Shown here: one piece after another, positions 1 through 9,553 of the stretch
Position numbering within the stretch: the stretch's first letter is position 1
How the letters are laid out: every line of letters starts with the position of its first letter
Assembly (NCBI GenBank): GCA_021732995.1
Contig: JAKFWA010000084.1
Span: forward strand, 62,001 to 126,000
DNA length: 64,000 nt
Direction of reading: 5' to 3'
Source: Planctomycetaceae bacterium
GTDB lineage: Bacteria > Planctomycetota > Planctomycetia > Planctomycetales > Planctomycetaceae
Translations under genes and position numbers: made by a program
The notes under the pieces: model-generated
Told to the model about the DNA's origin: nothing
Database searches by the model: none
What the model saw: the letters and a program-made list of their open reading frames with translations, nothing else

Positions 1-1553
1 AATCCATGCTTGCCGCTGAAGAAGTAATTCGATGACTTGCTTTGTGCTTCCACGTCCTGGCAACGCTTCAGGCGACTCTTGTAGAGCGGCCAGACCGTGC
101 TGCGATGGTGGCAATCCGGCCGGCCTTCGATATCGCCGTAGATGAAGAAGTCCAGGTCGTGCGGTTCGGTGACTTCCATGCCGGGAAGAATCGTCGGAGC
201 CTGGTTGGGTTCGAGCGGATGAACCAGTTCCGGGGTCACCAGAATCAGCAACTCGGTTTCATCGCGGGCGATGGTCTTGGATGATGTCAGCACGTTGAGC
301 CACGGGACATCGCCGACCAGCGGCAGACGCGTGCTGTCACCGCGCTGCTGTTCCTGCAGCAATCCAGCGATCGCCAGCACTTGCCCTTCACGCATTTCGA
401 CGGTCGTCGTCACGGTACGAGTATCCGTGCCGAACACACCATTCACCGCGTTCGTACGGTTCAAGGTGCTAAACGTCGGTTGCACTTCCAGTCGCACCCG
501 ATCCTTGTCCAGTACGATCGGCGTGAAGGAGATCGAGGTGCCGAAGCCTTTGAAGGATGTGGTCGCCGCCTGAGCACCACCCACGCCGACGACCGTCGGC
601 ACAGCGAATTCACCACCGGCGAGGAACGTGGCGGGCTTGCCGCTCAGCGTCACCAGGTTCGGTTCCGCGAGGATCTTCGCGGAACCGTTCTTCACCAGGG
701 CCTTCAAGACCAGGTTGAAGGATCCATCTTTAAAGGTTCCCGACGCCATCAGGTTGCCACCGCCAGCCAGCGTACTCTTCACCATGAATTCTTTGATGTT
801 GAAGTCAAAGTCAGCACCGAGGTCACGCGACGCTGATCGCTTCAATTCCGCGATGCGGACTTTCAGCATGACCTGTTTAACGCCCGGCACCTTTAACATG
901 TTGATGACCTGAGTCTGGGTCAGGTCCGAAGCTTCCGGGAACGGACGGGCTGCGTCACCCGCGTTGAACGGGTTCGACTGACTGTTGCTGCCCACCGACG
1001 CGCGGTCGGTCAGCAAACCAATGATCTTCACGGCTTCTTCTTCGTCGCGGGCTTCACCGCGGACGATCAGCTTGTCGGCCACGGGGATCAACTGGATGCG
1101 GCTGTTGGGAAACAGCTCATTGACCATGACGTTGAGTTCGCCGTACTCCATCCGGCGCTGATCATCGACGGCGTCGTCCTTGGTCACCGTGACAAGCAGG
1201 CTGAGCACTTGCGAATTCTCTTTGTCACCCAGCCAGATCGCGACGGTCGTGCTGCCGGTCGTCTTGCCGATGAACGACACTTCGCGGGGGCCGAACGCGA
1301 CGAATTCGACGATCGTGGGATCGGCCACGGCGGTTCGAATCACGTCCTTCTTCGTGCGAATGATCTTCGCACGTCGCAACGGGACCTGGATTTCGGTTTC
1401 CGCGCTGACTACTTCAGAAATAAGGTCTCCGACCTTGCTGGCTGGAGCGGCGTCTTGAGCGAACACCGTCGGCAACGTCGCTTGGGAGCTAATCGCCAGC
1501 GCGAGGGCGGTTAGAGCCTTACTTCTCAAACGCGTGTACCAATTCGTTCTCAT
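1..1553 (-). CDS. Pilus-type secretin (CpaC/RcpA-like), C-terminus cut by window edge
   Basis: Outer-membrane channel of a type II/IV-pilus-like secretion system, probably Tad/Flp type. About 517 residues are visible. ATG at 1553 follows an AAGGATGG-like ribosome site. Residues 1-32 look like a signal peptide (basic start, LTALALAIS core, cleavage near VFAQDA). Residues about 50-120 match the pilus-formation N-terminal domain seen in CpaC (EIQVPLRRAKIIRTKKDV, then GKTTGSTTVAIW). Next comes a BON-like segment (VADKLIVRGEARDEEEA) and then the secretin core, with LAEPNLVTLSGKPATFLAGGE and a C-terminal LILVTPELVHPLEP. A tail of some 60 residues after the core runs off the window, so the true end is unknown. 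No other pilus gene is visible; the remainder should lie to the left. Family assignment is strong; the Tad assignment is inferred from the CpaC-like N-domain. Confidence 0.9.
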   Translation of the reverse strand, partial: MRTNWYTRLRSKALTALALAISSQATLPTVFAQDAAPASKVGDLISEVVSAETEIQVPLRRAKIIRTKKDVIRTAVADPTIVEFVAFGPREVSFIGKTTGSTTVAIWLGDKENSQVLSLLVTVTKDDAVDDQRRMEYGELNVMVNELFPNSRIQLIPVADKLIVRGEARDEEEAVKIIGLLTDRASVGSNSQSNPFNAGDAARPFPEASDLTQTQVINMLKVPGVKQVMLKVRIAELKRSASRDLGADFDFNIKEFMVKSTLAGGGNLMASGTFKDGSFNLVLKALVKNGSAKILAEPNLVTLSGKPATFLAGGEFAVPTVVGVGGAQAATTSFKGFGTSISFTPIVLDKDRVRLEVQPTFSTLNRTNAVNGVFGTDTRTVTTTVEMREGQVLAIAGLLQEQQRGDSTRLPLVGDVPWLNVLTSSKTIARDETELLILVTPELVHPLEPNQAPTILPGMEVTEPHDLDFFIYGDIEGRPDCHHRSTVWPLYKSRLKRCQDVEAQSKSSNYFFSGKHG

Positions 1554-1895
1554 AATGCGAACCATCCTTGGTTTCCGCAAAGGGCTGCGGCAAAGTCCTG
1601 TCCTGTGCCCGCAGCGCGTTTGCAAAGGTAGGATCGTCTTGCCGTGTACGAAGCGTTCAATCGGAGCAGTCGGCATTAACGTCAGAATCAAAACTGGGGC
1701 CGGTCAGTCAAACTGGATAAGGACTGCCGAACCCAGCGACTTTGCGGCTGTCCGTTCCCATCTGTCTGCCAGCCCGTTGCTTGGCCGTAGCGCCTGCCGG
1801 TTCTAAAATGATCGTTCCCGCCCAATGGCTTCCGGCGAGACGCGTTTTACGGCTGATTTGCTGTGAAATCCGTGTTACTCCTGCAGAAAGAACTC
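1554..1895. other. Intergenic region between divergent secretin and trpB
   Basis: A 342-base gap that must hold the promoters for the leftward secretin gene and the rightward trpBA genes. I see no convincing -35/-10 pair, no tRNA and no leader-peptide/attenuator arrangement of the enterobacterial trp type (no run of Trp codons followed by alternative hairpins). The short reading frames here lack family resemblance. Confidence 0.5.
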
Positions 1896-3122
1896 ATGTC
1901 TACGACGACCACCACAGGTGCCGCGACCAGTCAGGTTCCGGACGATTTGGGCCGCTTTGGCGAATTCGGACGCCGATTTGTCCCCGAAACGCTGATGCAC
2001 GCCCTCGAAGAACTGACGGCTGAATACGCGCGAGCCACCCAGGATCCGGCGTTTCAAAAGGAGCTGGACGGCCTGCTGTCGACGTTCGTCGGGCGTCCGA
2101 ATCCGCTCTATTTCGCTGAGCGACTGACGCAATACTGTGGTGGCGCAAGGATTTACCTCAAGCGTGAGGACCTGAATCACACCGGCGCCCACAAGATCAA
2201 CAACACCATGGGGCAGGTGTTGCTGACGCGCCGCATGGGCAAGAAGCGCGTGATCGCCGAAACCGGAGCCGGTCAGCACGGAGTCGCCACGGCCACCGCC
2301 TGTGCCCGATTCGGACTCGACTGCGTCGTTTATATGGGTGAAGAAGACGTCCGCCGCCAGAAGCTCAACGTCTTTAATATGAGAATGATGGGCGCCGAAG
2401 TGCGGCCCGTGACCAGCGGCTCGCGAACCTTGCGTGATGCAATTAACGAAGCCATGCGCGACTGGATGGGTTCGGTTCAGAACACACACTACATCATCGG
2501 GTCCGTCGTCGGACCGCACCCCTTCCCGATGATGGTTCGCGACTTCCAGTCTGTCATTGGCCGCGAAGCTCGCCGCCAGTGCCAGGAAATCGTCGGACGC
2601 CTGCCGGATGAAGTGATTGCGTGCGTCGGCGGTGGTTCAAACTCGGCGGGCATGTTTTACCCCTTCGTGGATGACAAGACTGTCCGTCTGACGGGAGTGG
2701 AAGCTGGCGGTCGAGGCCCGCAACCCGGAGATCACGCCAGCACCTTGACTCACGGCGTAAAGGGCGTACTGCACGGCAGTTACAGCTACGTTCTGCAGGA
2801 CGTAGACGGCCAGACTGCGGACGTCCATTCGATTTCCGCCGGACTGGACTATCCGGGCGTCGGCCCTGAACACAGCTACTGGAAGGATTCCGGCCGGGTG
2901 GATTACGTCAGCATCACCGACCAGGAAGCTCTCGACGCGTTCCAGACGATGGCGAAGCTCGAAGGCATTCTGCCGGCATTGGAAAGCTCACATGCCATCG
3001 CCCATACCTTGAAAGCCGCCAAACGTCGCTCGCCGCAGGAAGTCATCGTGGTGTGCCTGTCGGGGCGAGGTGATAAAGATGTCTACGAAGTGGCCCGGTT
3101 GCTCGGTCGCGACCTCGGTTAG
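1896..3122 (+). CDS. trpB: Tryptophan synthase beta chain
   Basis: PLP enzyme joining indole and serine to make tryptophan; works as an alpha2beta2 complex with TrpA. 408 residues, a normal length. The PLP-binding lysine is K100 in HTGAHKINN, and the phosphate-binding loop [10 protein letters not shown] is at about 245-254. The N-terminal [15 protein letters not shown] is typical of TrpB. ATG at 1896 is preferred because AGAAAG lies about 6 bases upstream; an in-frame GTG at 1863 would add 11 residues with no TrpB similarity. trpA follows after a gap of about 65 bases in the same direction, so the two are probably one operon. No other trp gene is visible. Confidence 0.97.
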   Translation: MSTTTTTGAATSQVPDDLGRFGEFGRRFVPETLMHALEELTAEYARATQDPAFQKELDGLLSTFVGRPNPLYFAERLTQYCGGARIYLKREDLNHTGAHKINNTMGQVLLTRRMGKKRVIAETGAGQHGVATATACARFGLDCVVYMGEEDVRRQKLNVFNMRMMGAEVRPVTSGSRTLRDAINEAMRDWMGSVQNTHYIIGSVVGPHPFPMMVRDFQSVIGREARRQCQEIVGRLPDEVIACVGGGSNSAGMFYPFVDDKTVRLTGVEAGGRGPQPGDHASTLTHGVKGVLHGSYSYVLQDVDGQTADVHSISAGLDYPGVGPEHSYWKDSGRVDYVSITDQEALDAFQTMAKLEGILPALESSHAIAHTLKAAKRRSPQEVIVVCLSGRGDKDVYEVARLLGRDLG

Positions 3123-3188
3123 CAGCGCCTTTGCCATCCACTTACGACCTTGAATGCCATCGAGCGTCCATCACTTATCGGAGCCACC

Positions 3189-4010
3189 GTGACGAATTCC
3201 TCTCGTATCTCCCAAACCTTTGCGAAGCTGAAGCAGGCGGGACAACTCGCCTTCATGCCGTTCATCACCGCCGGTGATCCCGATATGGCCATGACGCTGT
3301 CGCTGATCCAGGAACTGGCTCAACGCGGAGTCGACCTGATTGAAGTCGGCTTTCCTTACAGCGACCCGATCGCCGACGGCCCGGTGATTCAGGCGTCCTA
3401 CACGCGAGCCTTGAATCGCAAACTCAAGGTGGAAGACATCTTCGCCGGGGTTGCCACCCTGAAGACGGCTGAGCTGCCGCCGCTCGTCGGGATGGTTTCG
3501 TACGCCTTGCTGTTCCGTCGCGGAGTGGATGCGTTCATGGCCCGCGCGGCTGAGGTCGGATTCGCGGGACTCATCATTCCTGATCTGCCCGCCGACGAAG
3601 CCTCTGAAGCGGCCGCTCTGGCCAAGAAGAACGGACTGGATCTGGTCCAGTTGATCGCCCCGACCACGCCCCGCGACCGCGCGATCAAGATCCTCAACGC
3701 GGCCAGCGGCTTTGTGTACTGCATCTCGATCGCTGGCATCACAGGCGTGCGCGATCAGTTGCCTCCCGAATTGCGTGATCAGCTCGCCTGGTTGCGTCAG
3801 CAGACGAAGCTGCCACTAGCTGTCGGTTTCGGCATCAGCAAGCCCGATCAGGTGGATGTCCTGCGCGACGTTGCTGACGGCGTCATCGTCGGCTCGGCGA
3901 TCGTCAAGCAGCTGGACGCCCTCGAGAAAGGCGGCACGCGCGAAGCCGTGTTGTCCGAAGTCGGCAAAGTCGCAGGAGGATTGGTGACGGCGACTCATCA
4001 GGCGAAGTAG
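3189..4010 (+). CDS. trpA: Tryptophan synthase alpha chain
   Basis: Cleaves indole-3-glycerol phosphate to indole and glyceraldehyde 3-phosphate and passes indole to TrpB. It has a TIM-barrel fold. With GTG at 3189 it has 273 residues, the usual size. Catalytic residues are visible as E52 and D63 in IEVGFPYSDPIADGP. The C-terminal phosphate site appears as VGFGISKPDQ and GVIVGSAIV. The GTG at 3189 has a CGGAG ribosome site 5 bases before it. A TTG at 3150 would add 13 residues and is less likely. The gene sits directly behind trpB. Confidence 0.96.
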   Translation: MTNSSRISQTFAKLKQAGQLAFMPFITAGDPDMAMTLSLIQELAQRGVDLIEVGFPYSDPIADGPVIQASYTRALNRKLKVEDIFAGVATLKTAELPPLVGMVSYALLFRRGVDAFMARAAEVGFAGLIIPDLPADEASEAAALAKKNGLDLVQLIAPTTPRDRAIKILNAASGFVYCISIAGITGVRDQLPPELRDQLAWLRQQTKLPLAVGFGISKPDQVDVLRDVADGVIVGSAIVKQLDALEKGGTREAVLSEVGKVAGGLVTATHQAK

Positions 4011-4023
4011 TCAACGCTGCCGA

Positions 4024-4153
4024 CTCGTTCCCAAGCTCCGCTTGGGGACCGGGATCCTGAAGCTTCGCGAGCGAGCGAGGCGATTATCCGCAATCGAAAA
4101 CGCTGGAAGCAGAGCTTCCGGGCGTGCGCTCCCAAACAGAGTTAGGGAGCGAG
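4024..4153. repeat. Composite intergenic hairpin element
   Basis: Three short perfect hairpins in a row between the 3-prime ends of trpA and fliM: CCCAAGC/GCTTGGG (4030-4036 with 4040-4046), GGAAGC/GCTTCC (4105-4110 with 4114-4119) and CGCTCCC/GGGAGCG (4127-4133 with 4145-4151). The outer ends (CTCGTTCCC and GGGAGCGAG) are themselves imperfectly complementary. The GTTCCCAAGCTCC-type motif resembles intergenic repeats I know from many planctomycete genomes; only one copy is visible here, so repeat status rests on that resemblance. It lies between convergent genes and might also end transcription. Confidence 0.6.
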
Positions 4154-4215
4154 TGAAAGGTAATTCCAAACGCGCAGCTTGTTGGCCGAAGATCCGGACA
4201 TCAAGCCGATGGGCG

Positions 4216-5247
4216 TCACTGCTTGTTGTTCTTGGCGAGTTGCTCTTCCACGATCGTCTTCGGCGACTTGATCTGAGCACCGACGCGGATGGCTTTCTTG
4301 CCCTTGAAGACCCCCGGTGAGGCTCGAAACACCGGGCGTCCTTCAATCAGGATTTCGGCGCCAATGGCTGCTTTGTGATCCGTCATGATCACATCGCCCT
4401 TTTCGAGTCCCATCACATCGGCAGTTGTCAGGTTGGTGGTTGCCATCCGCACGACCAGTTCGACGGTGGCTCGCGCCAGACCCGTCTCCACTTTGAGTTT
4501 CTGCGTCGGGTCTTGCGACTTCCGTTTGTAAGCCAGCCAACTGTCCGAAGTCAGCTTCGTCGCCTGCGACTCGATCGTATTGAAGGGCACACACAGGTTG
4601 AGAATGCCTCGGCGTTCCGCCATTGTGATTTCGAAGCTGACCAGCACGACCACCTCGTTCGGCGGCACGATCTGCACCAGTTGCGGGTTGCTTTCGATCT
4701 GAGCCACCTGCAGTTGCAGCTTGCAGATATTGCTCCACGCATTTTCCAGAGCCCTCAGGGCCAGCGTTGTGATCCGCGATGCAATGCGCAGTTCAATCTC
4801 GGTCAGCGGTCGCTGCGGCGAGTTCAGTTGCTTGGTGTCCTTGCCACCGCCGAGCAGGCGATCCACGATCGGAAAAACGATCGACGGATTGAGATCCAGA
4901 ATGATATGCCCGTCGAGTCCCTGCGATTCGATGAGATTGAAGCACGTCGGATTCTCAAGACTGAAGACGAACTCACTGTAGGTCAACTGGTCGACGCTGA
5001 TGAGTTTCACTTCGCAGATGGTGCGCAGCATCGCACTCAAGCCGGCACCGAACTCGCGACTGAACGCTTCGTGCAGCGCGTGCAAGGCGCGCATCTGCTC
5101 CTTGCTCACGCGTTCGGGACGCTTGAAATCGTAGACCGTCAGCCCGGCATCTCCGGCGCGCTGCGCGATTACCGCGTGTGGCTGCGAACTCGGATCAATC
5201 GCCGACAGCAGCGATTCCACTTCTGATTGACTCAAGACATCTGCCAT
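4216..5247 (-). CDS. fliM: Flagellar motor switch protein FliM
   Basis: Part of the flagellar C-ring; binds phosphorylated CheY and sets the direction of rotation. 343 residues from ATG 5247. The N-terminus carries the CheY-binding motif [13 protein letters not shown]. The middle CheC-like domain begins near [15 protein letters not shown], and the C-terminal SpoA/FliN-like domain spans roughly residues 255-335 ([20 protein letters not shown]). An upstream in-frame ATG at 5277 would add 10 residues; I chose 5247 because family members usually begin directly with this motif. No other flagellar gene is in the window, so it is separated here from the usual fliL-fliM-fliN order. Confidence 0.93.
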   Translation of the reverse strand: MADVLSQSEVESLLSAIDPSSQPHAVIAQRAGDAGLTVYDFKRPERVSKEQMRALHALHEAFSREFGAGLSAMLRTICEVKLISVDQLTYSEFVFSLENPTCFNLIESQGLDGHIILDLNPSIVFPIVDRLLGGGKDTKQLNSPQRPLTEIELRIASRITTLALRALENAWSNICKLQLQVAQIESNPQLVQIVPPNEVVVLVSFEITMAERRGILNLCVPFNTIESQATKLTSDSWLAYKRKSQDPTQKLKVETGLARATVELVVRMATTNLTTADVMGLEKGDVIMTDHKAAIGAEILIEGRPVFRASPGVFKGKKAIRVGAQIKSPKTIVEEQLAKNNKQ

Positions 5248-5324
5248 CCGTGGCGCCTTTATGTCAGTCCACTTCATCCACTCTCAAGACCGGCTCGCAC
5301 CATCCTGTGCCCGGCCCTGCTCAA

Positions 5325-6584
5325 TCAACCGCGTACCTGCCCGTTGCCGTGCACGACATACTTGTAACTTGTCAGTTCGCGGAGCCCGCACGGTCCGCGC
5401 GCATGAAACTTGTCCGTACTGATTCCAATTTCCGCACCGAGTCCAAATTCTCCACCATCATTGAATCGCGTGCTGGCGTTGATGTGTACGGCAGCGGAAT
5501 CCACTTCCGTCGCGAACTGGTTGGCCGCCAGCAGGTTGGTCGTCACGATGGCATCCGTGTGATGTGACCCGTACTCATTGATGTGCGCAATCGCATCGGC
5601 CACGCTATCGACGACCTTCACCGAGATAATCAATTCCGCGAACTCGGTCCGGAAGTCTTCTTCCGTAGCCGGCTTCGTATTCGGAACCAACTCACGAGTC
5701 CGAGGACACGCTCGAATTTCAACGCCCGCTGACTGCAACGCGGCCCCGGCGGTCGGCAGAAACTTCGCAGCGACGTCCTTATGTACCAGCAAAGATTCAG
5801 TCGCATTGCACACACCCGGACGCTGGCACTTGCTGTTGATGAGGATCTTCAGAGCCATCTCCAGATCGGCGCTGGCGTCCACATACACATGACAGTTGCC
5901 GTCGAAGTGTTTGATGACCGGCATCGTCGCGTCCGAGGTCACGCGTTCGATCAACGAACGGCCGCCGCGCGGAATGGTGACATCGATTTTGTTGCCGAGC
6001 TTCAGGAACGCGCCCACAGCCTCGCGATCCGTCGTGTCGACGAGTTGCACGGCATCCTTCGGCAGTCCGACCGCCTCCAGCGTTCTCACCAGCACTCGAT
6101 GCAGCGCCTGATTGCTGTTCAGAGCCTCTTTGCCCCCGCGCAGGATGACGGCGTTGCCACTCTTCACGCAGATGGCCGCCGCATCAGGCGTCACGTTCGG
6201 GCGAGACTCATAAATGAAGAACACAACCCCGAGCGGCACCCGGACCTTGTTGATGAGCAAACCATTCGGCCGCACTGTGCTCTCGAAGACTTCGCCGATC
6301 GGATTGGGCAGCGCCGCGATCTCTTCCAACGCGCGAGCGACACCTTCAAGGCGGCTGTCGTTCAACCTCAAGCGATCGACCTGCGCACTGTTCAAACCAT
6401 TGGCCGCAGCGGCTTCAACGTCCAGCAGATTGGCAGCCAGAATCTCAGCTTTGCTTTCTCGCAGAGCAGACGCAGACGCCAGCAGCCAGCGGTTCTTCTG
6501 CTCACCCGACGCGACAACGAGTTGCCGTGAGGCCTTGCGGGCACGATCGGCCCAGGTGTTGGCATAGGACGAAAAGTCGGTCAT
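5325..6584 (-). CDS. proA: Gamma-glutamyl phosphate reductase
   Basis: Second step of proline synthesis: NADPH-dependent reduction of gamma-glutamyl phosphate to glutamate semialdehyde. 419 residues, a normal length for the family. The catalytic cysteine is C259 in [10 protein letters not shown]. Also typical are [20 protein letters not shown] and the C-terminal [17 protein letters not shown] followed by [18 protein letters not shown] 6584 is preferred over TTG 6590. proB is not adjacent; the neighbours are fliM downstream and a divergent phosphatase gene upstream. Confidence 0.97.
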   Translation of the reverse strand: MTDFSSYANTWADRARKASRQLVVASGEQKNRWLLASASALRESKAEILAANLLDVEAAAANGLNSAQVDRLRLNDSRLEGVARALEEIAALPNPIGEVFESTVRPNGLLINKVRVPLGVVFFIYESRPNVTPDAAAICVKSGNAVILRGGKEALNSNQALHRVLVRTLEAVGLPKDAVQLVDTTDREAVGAFLKLGNKIDVTIPRGGRSLIERVTSDATMPVIKHFDGNCHVYVDASADLEMALKILINSKCQRPGVCNATESLLVHKDVAAKFLPTAGAALQSAGVEIRACPRTRELVPNTKPATEEDFRTEFAELIISVKVVDSVADAIAHINEYGSHHTDAIVTTNLLAANQFATEVDSAAVHINASTRFNDGGEFGLGAEIGISTDKFHARGPCGLRELTSYKYVVHGNGQVRG

Positions 6585-6868
6585 CAGCAACTCAATCAGA
6601 TTTCAGTCACGGCACGGAGCGGTTGCCCTAAATGCAGAGCACGCCACAGTATCCGACCATGCTCCAAATGTGTCAACGTGGGTCGGGAAGCGACCGGCCC
6701 GTCGCGGGCGGAATGCGGTGATTGGCCAGCGGCAGGTGAACCAGACACGTCCCGGCGATCCGCGATCGCGGAAAAAAGCCGAATTGTGAATTCAGAACCC
6801 TCTATCCCGCAGACACCCCGAGTCCTGCTATTCTGCCGGAAGTTCGCCATTTGAAGATGGAACTCCCT

Positions 6869-8473
6869 ATGACTCGCCCCGCTGAAGTTAGCCTGTTCGG
6901 TACTGCACTCGCGCAACCAGCGCGACAGAGCCCTCAAACTGTTGCTGTGATTGACATTGGCACCAGTTCCATCCGGATGGCGATTGGCGAAATTACGCCC
7001 GATGGAAGCGTTCGCACGCTGGAAGAACTGACCCAGGCGGTTTCGCTCGGAAAAGACACGTTCACCCGCGGCGAAATCACCCGGCAGACCATCGAAGACA
7101 GCGTGCGCGTGCTGGAGCGGTATCGTGAGTTGCTGAAGGCGTATGGCATCAGCCGCCCGGATCAGTTGCGGTGCGTCGCGACGAGTGCCGTGCGCGAAGC
7201 CACGAACAAGCTGGCATTCATCGATCGCGTCTACATCGCCACCGGTTTTCAGGTGGAGCCGCTCGATGAGTCCGAAGTCAGCCGGATCACGTACCTGGGC
7301 ATTCAACCGACGTTGAAGCAACACCCGGATCTATCAGCGGCTCGCAGCATCGTCGTAGAAGTCGGAGCTGGCAGCACCGAAGTGCTGGTCGTGGATCGTG
7401 GTCAGGTGGTGTTCTCGCACACCTACAACCTGGGCTCGCTGCGTTTGCGACAGACGCTCGAAGCGCTACGGACTCCGCGCGACAAAGAGCGCGAGATCAT
7501 GGAGAACCACATCGATCGTTTCATCGCGCAAGTGCTGCAGCAGATCGATGACGAGCAACCAGTCGTCCCCGAGATCATCGCCCTGGGCGGTGACTTTCGA
7601 TTCGCCGCTCACGAGTTGGTGAAGGACCACGTTGAGGAGTCACTGGCGAAGATTGACCTCGATACCTTCGGCAGCTTCGTCAACGCGATGTTTCCGCTCA
7701 GCGACGACGAACTGATGCACGAGTACCACTTGACGTTCTCGGATGCGGAAACGCTCGGCCCCGCGCTCCTCACGCTCTTGAAGTTCGCGCGCAAGATGCA
7801 GGTGGAGCACATTCGCGTTTCCGATGTGAATCTGCGAGACGGCCTGCTGCAGGATATGGCTCACAGCGGCGCCTGGACCGATGACTTCGTCGATCAGGCG
7901 TTGAACTCGTCGATCGAACTGGGTCGCAAGTACTCCTTCGATGAGTCTCACGCCCGACACGTTGCGCACTTGAGCCGAATGTTGTTCGTTGCACTTCAAC
8001 CAGTGCATCGGTTGGATCCGCGGTTCAGCGTCCTGTTGAAGATCGCCGCGCTGCTGCACGAAATCGGCATGTACATCGGCGTTTCGAGCTACCACAAGCA
8101 CTCGATGTATTTGATTCAGAACAGCGAATTGTTCGGCTTGAGTCGCCGCGATCTGGCATTGGTGGCGCATGTGGCCCGCTATCACCGGCGAGCTTCGCCC
8201 AAGCCGACGCACCCCGGCTACACGTCTCTGGATCGCGAGGACCGCGTCATAGTCGCCAAGCTGGCGGGGATGTTGCGAGTCGCCGACGCGCTGGATCGTT
8301 CCTACAGCCAGCGCATCAAAGAATTCGCCTGCTCAATCCAGGGCGAGCGGCTCATCATCTCAATTCCCGGCGTTGAGGATCTTTCGCTCGAACAGGTCGC
8401 TCTGAAACAGACAGTTAGCCTGTTTGAAGAAACATTCGGCCTGTCCGTACTGCTGCGCCGCTCGCGCATCTGA
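6869..8473 (+). CDS. Ppx/GppA-family phosphatase with HD domain
   Basis: Exopolyphosphatase or pppGpp phosphatase. About 534 residues from ATG 6869; in-frame starts at 6851 and 6857 are also possible. The ASKHA-fold N-terminal half shows the phosphate-1 motif VIDIGTSSIRMAIGE and the later glycine-rich VVEVGAGSTEVLVV. The C-terminal third is an HD-type helical domain with HARHVAHLS, AALLHEIGMYIG and VAHVARYHRR. This two-part layout fits the long Ppx/GppA form. Sequence alone does not separate Ppx from GppA. No ppk is adjacent. The gene converges on the ThuA-domain gene. Confidence 0.9.
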   Translation: MTRPAEVSLFGTALAQPARQSPQTVAVIDIGTSSIRMAIGEITPDGSVRTLEELTQAVSLGKDTFTRGEITRQTIEDSVRVLERYRELLKAYGISRPDQLRCVATSAVREATNKLAFIDRVYIATGFQVEPLDESEVSRITYLGIQPTLKQHPDLSAARSIVVEVGAGSTEVLVVDRGQVVFSHTYNLGSLRLRQTLEALRTPRDKEREIMENHIDRFIAQVLQQIDDEQPVVPEIIALGGDFRFAAHELVKDHVEESLAKIDLDTFGSFVNAMFPLSDDELMHEYHLTFSDAETLGPALLTLLKFARKMQVEHIRVSDVNLRDGLLQDMAHSGAWTDDFVDQALNSSIELGRKYSFDESHARHVAHLSRMLFVALQPVHRLDPRFSVLLKIAALLHEIGMYIGVSSYHKHSMYLIQNSELFGLSRRDLALVAHVARYHRRASPKPTHPGYTSLDREDRVIVAKLAGMLRVADALDRSYSQRIKEFACSIQGERLIISIPGVEDLSLEQVALKQTVSLFEETFGLSVLLRRSRI

Positions 8474-8490
8474 TGGGAGTCAGGTGCTTC

Positions 8491-8521
8491 AAAAAGAGTG
8501 CTCGGTAAAGCCCGAGCACTC
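8491..8521 (-). terminator. Intrinsic terminator for the ThuA-domain gene
   Basis: A 10-base perfect stem (8496-8505 with 8512-8521) with a 6-base loop. Read on the minus strand it is followed by five T (8495-8491), the arrangement of a factor-independent terminator. It lies just after the end of the leftward ThuA gene and just after the rightward Ppx/GppA gene, so it may serve both directions, though only the minus-strand reading has the T-run. Confidence 0.75.
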
Positions 8522-8562
8522 CAAAGACAGTTGCTAATCCCTGGTCGCCAATCCAACCGCTC

Positions 8563-9441
8563 TCACTCCGCAAGACTGGTCGCGGTCGCGGTCGGGAACT
8601 TTTCGGGAACAGGCAGTGTCACTTTGTTGGTGGCGACCCATTCCGAACCGCGTGCGACGACGGACTGGAAGCCGATGCATTTCATCGACACTTCGGCGTG
8701 CCCCATCACCGTCGTGAAGACCTTGCCCTTGCCGTAGGGAATCCACCAGACCATCGGCTCGTGCGCGTCGGTTCCGCCGGTTTTCTTGTCCGAGTAAGCC
8801 GTCGCGAGGATGTGCATGTCGAGCGCCGGGCCGCGCTGACCGTGATACAGCTCATCCTTCACGTGCATCCATTCCGCGGGCATGTCCTTCATGACGGGGT
8901 GCTCGCGATCGCGGGTCACAACTGAAAAATCGTGCTGAGACCCGTGACCGGCTCCTGGACCTTCGTTCTTCGGAGAACGGACAACCTTGCCCTCTCCAGA
9001 GAACGTGACGCGGTCACCGTAGTTCGCTCCGCGCCAGCCCAAACCGATCATGCGGTTGAACTCGGGCCATTCGGGAAAGGCGTTGTTCGCCGCGTGAACG
9101 ATGACCACGCCGCCGCCGTTGGAGACATATTGCTCAAAGTTCTTGCGCACGCCTTCGGGCCAGAGTTCGCCGTTGTAGTTACTGAGCACAACATTGAACT
9201 TCGTGAAGTCCGGATTGAACTTCTCCCAATCACCAGCGGGGGATTTGTTCGGGGGAGTCGTCGCGACTTCGACCTCAAACTTCCCGGAGCCGGTCAGAAA
9301 ATCCTTCAGGATCGGAGTCGTGGCCTTCCAATTGTGATTGTTCTGGCCATCAATGATCAGCAGCTTGAGTTTGTCCGCTGCGAAGACATTGCTCACGGCC
9401 AGCAAACTGAAACACACGAGCGCTAACAACAGTCGTTTCAT
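8563..9441 (-). CDS. Exported ThuA-like domain protein
   Basis: 292 residues with a clear Sec signal peptide (MKRLLLALVCFSLLAVSNVFA, cleavage near VFA-AD). The remainder is a ThuA (trehalose-utilisation) flavodoxin-like or glutamine-amidotransferase-like fold: LKLLIIDGQNNHNWKATTPI, then GGGVVIVHAANNAFPEWPEF, and near the end HEPMVWWIPYGKGKVFTTVMGH. The family is very common in planctomycetes, often in presumed sugar utilisation, but its reaction is not established, so I give no substrate. ATG 9441 has GAAGGAT about 8 bases upstream; ATG 9450 would overlap that site. A minus-strand terminator lies just downstream. Confidence 0.9.
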   Translation of the reverse strand: MKRLLLALVCFSLLAVSNVFAADKLKLLIIDGQNNHNWKATTPILKDFLTGSGKFEVEVATTPPNKSPAGDWEKFNPDFTKFNVVLSNYNGELWPEGVRKNFEQYVSNGGGVVIVHAANNAFPEWPEFNRMIGLGWRGANYGDRVTFSGEGKVVRSPKNEGPGAGHGSQHDFSVVTRDREHPVMKDMPAEWMHVKDELYHGQRGPALDMHILATAYSDKKTGGTDAHEPMVWWIPYGKGKVFTTVMGHAEVSMKCIGFQSVVARGSEWVATNKVTLPVPEKFPTATATSLAE

Positions 9442-9553
9442 TCGGGGCATCCTTCATCAGTAGAGTCGTAGCCGGTCCGCGAACCTTAGCCGCAGGGTGA
9501 CCGCAGGTAACGAGTCGTACTTCAGCAGACGCACGCGCGAATTTCGACCGTGG

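Noticed and set aside
1554-1895. Possible trp attenuator before trpB
   Set aside because: No leader peptide with Trp codons and no alternative hairpins were visible.
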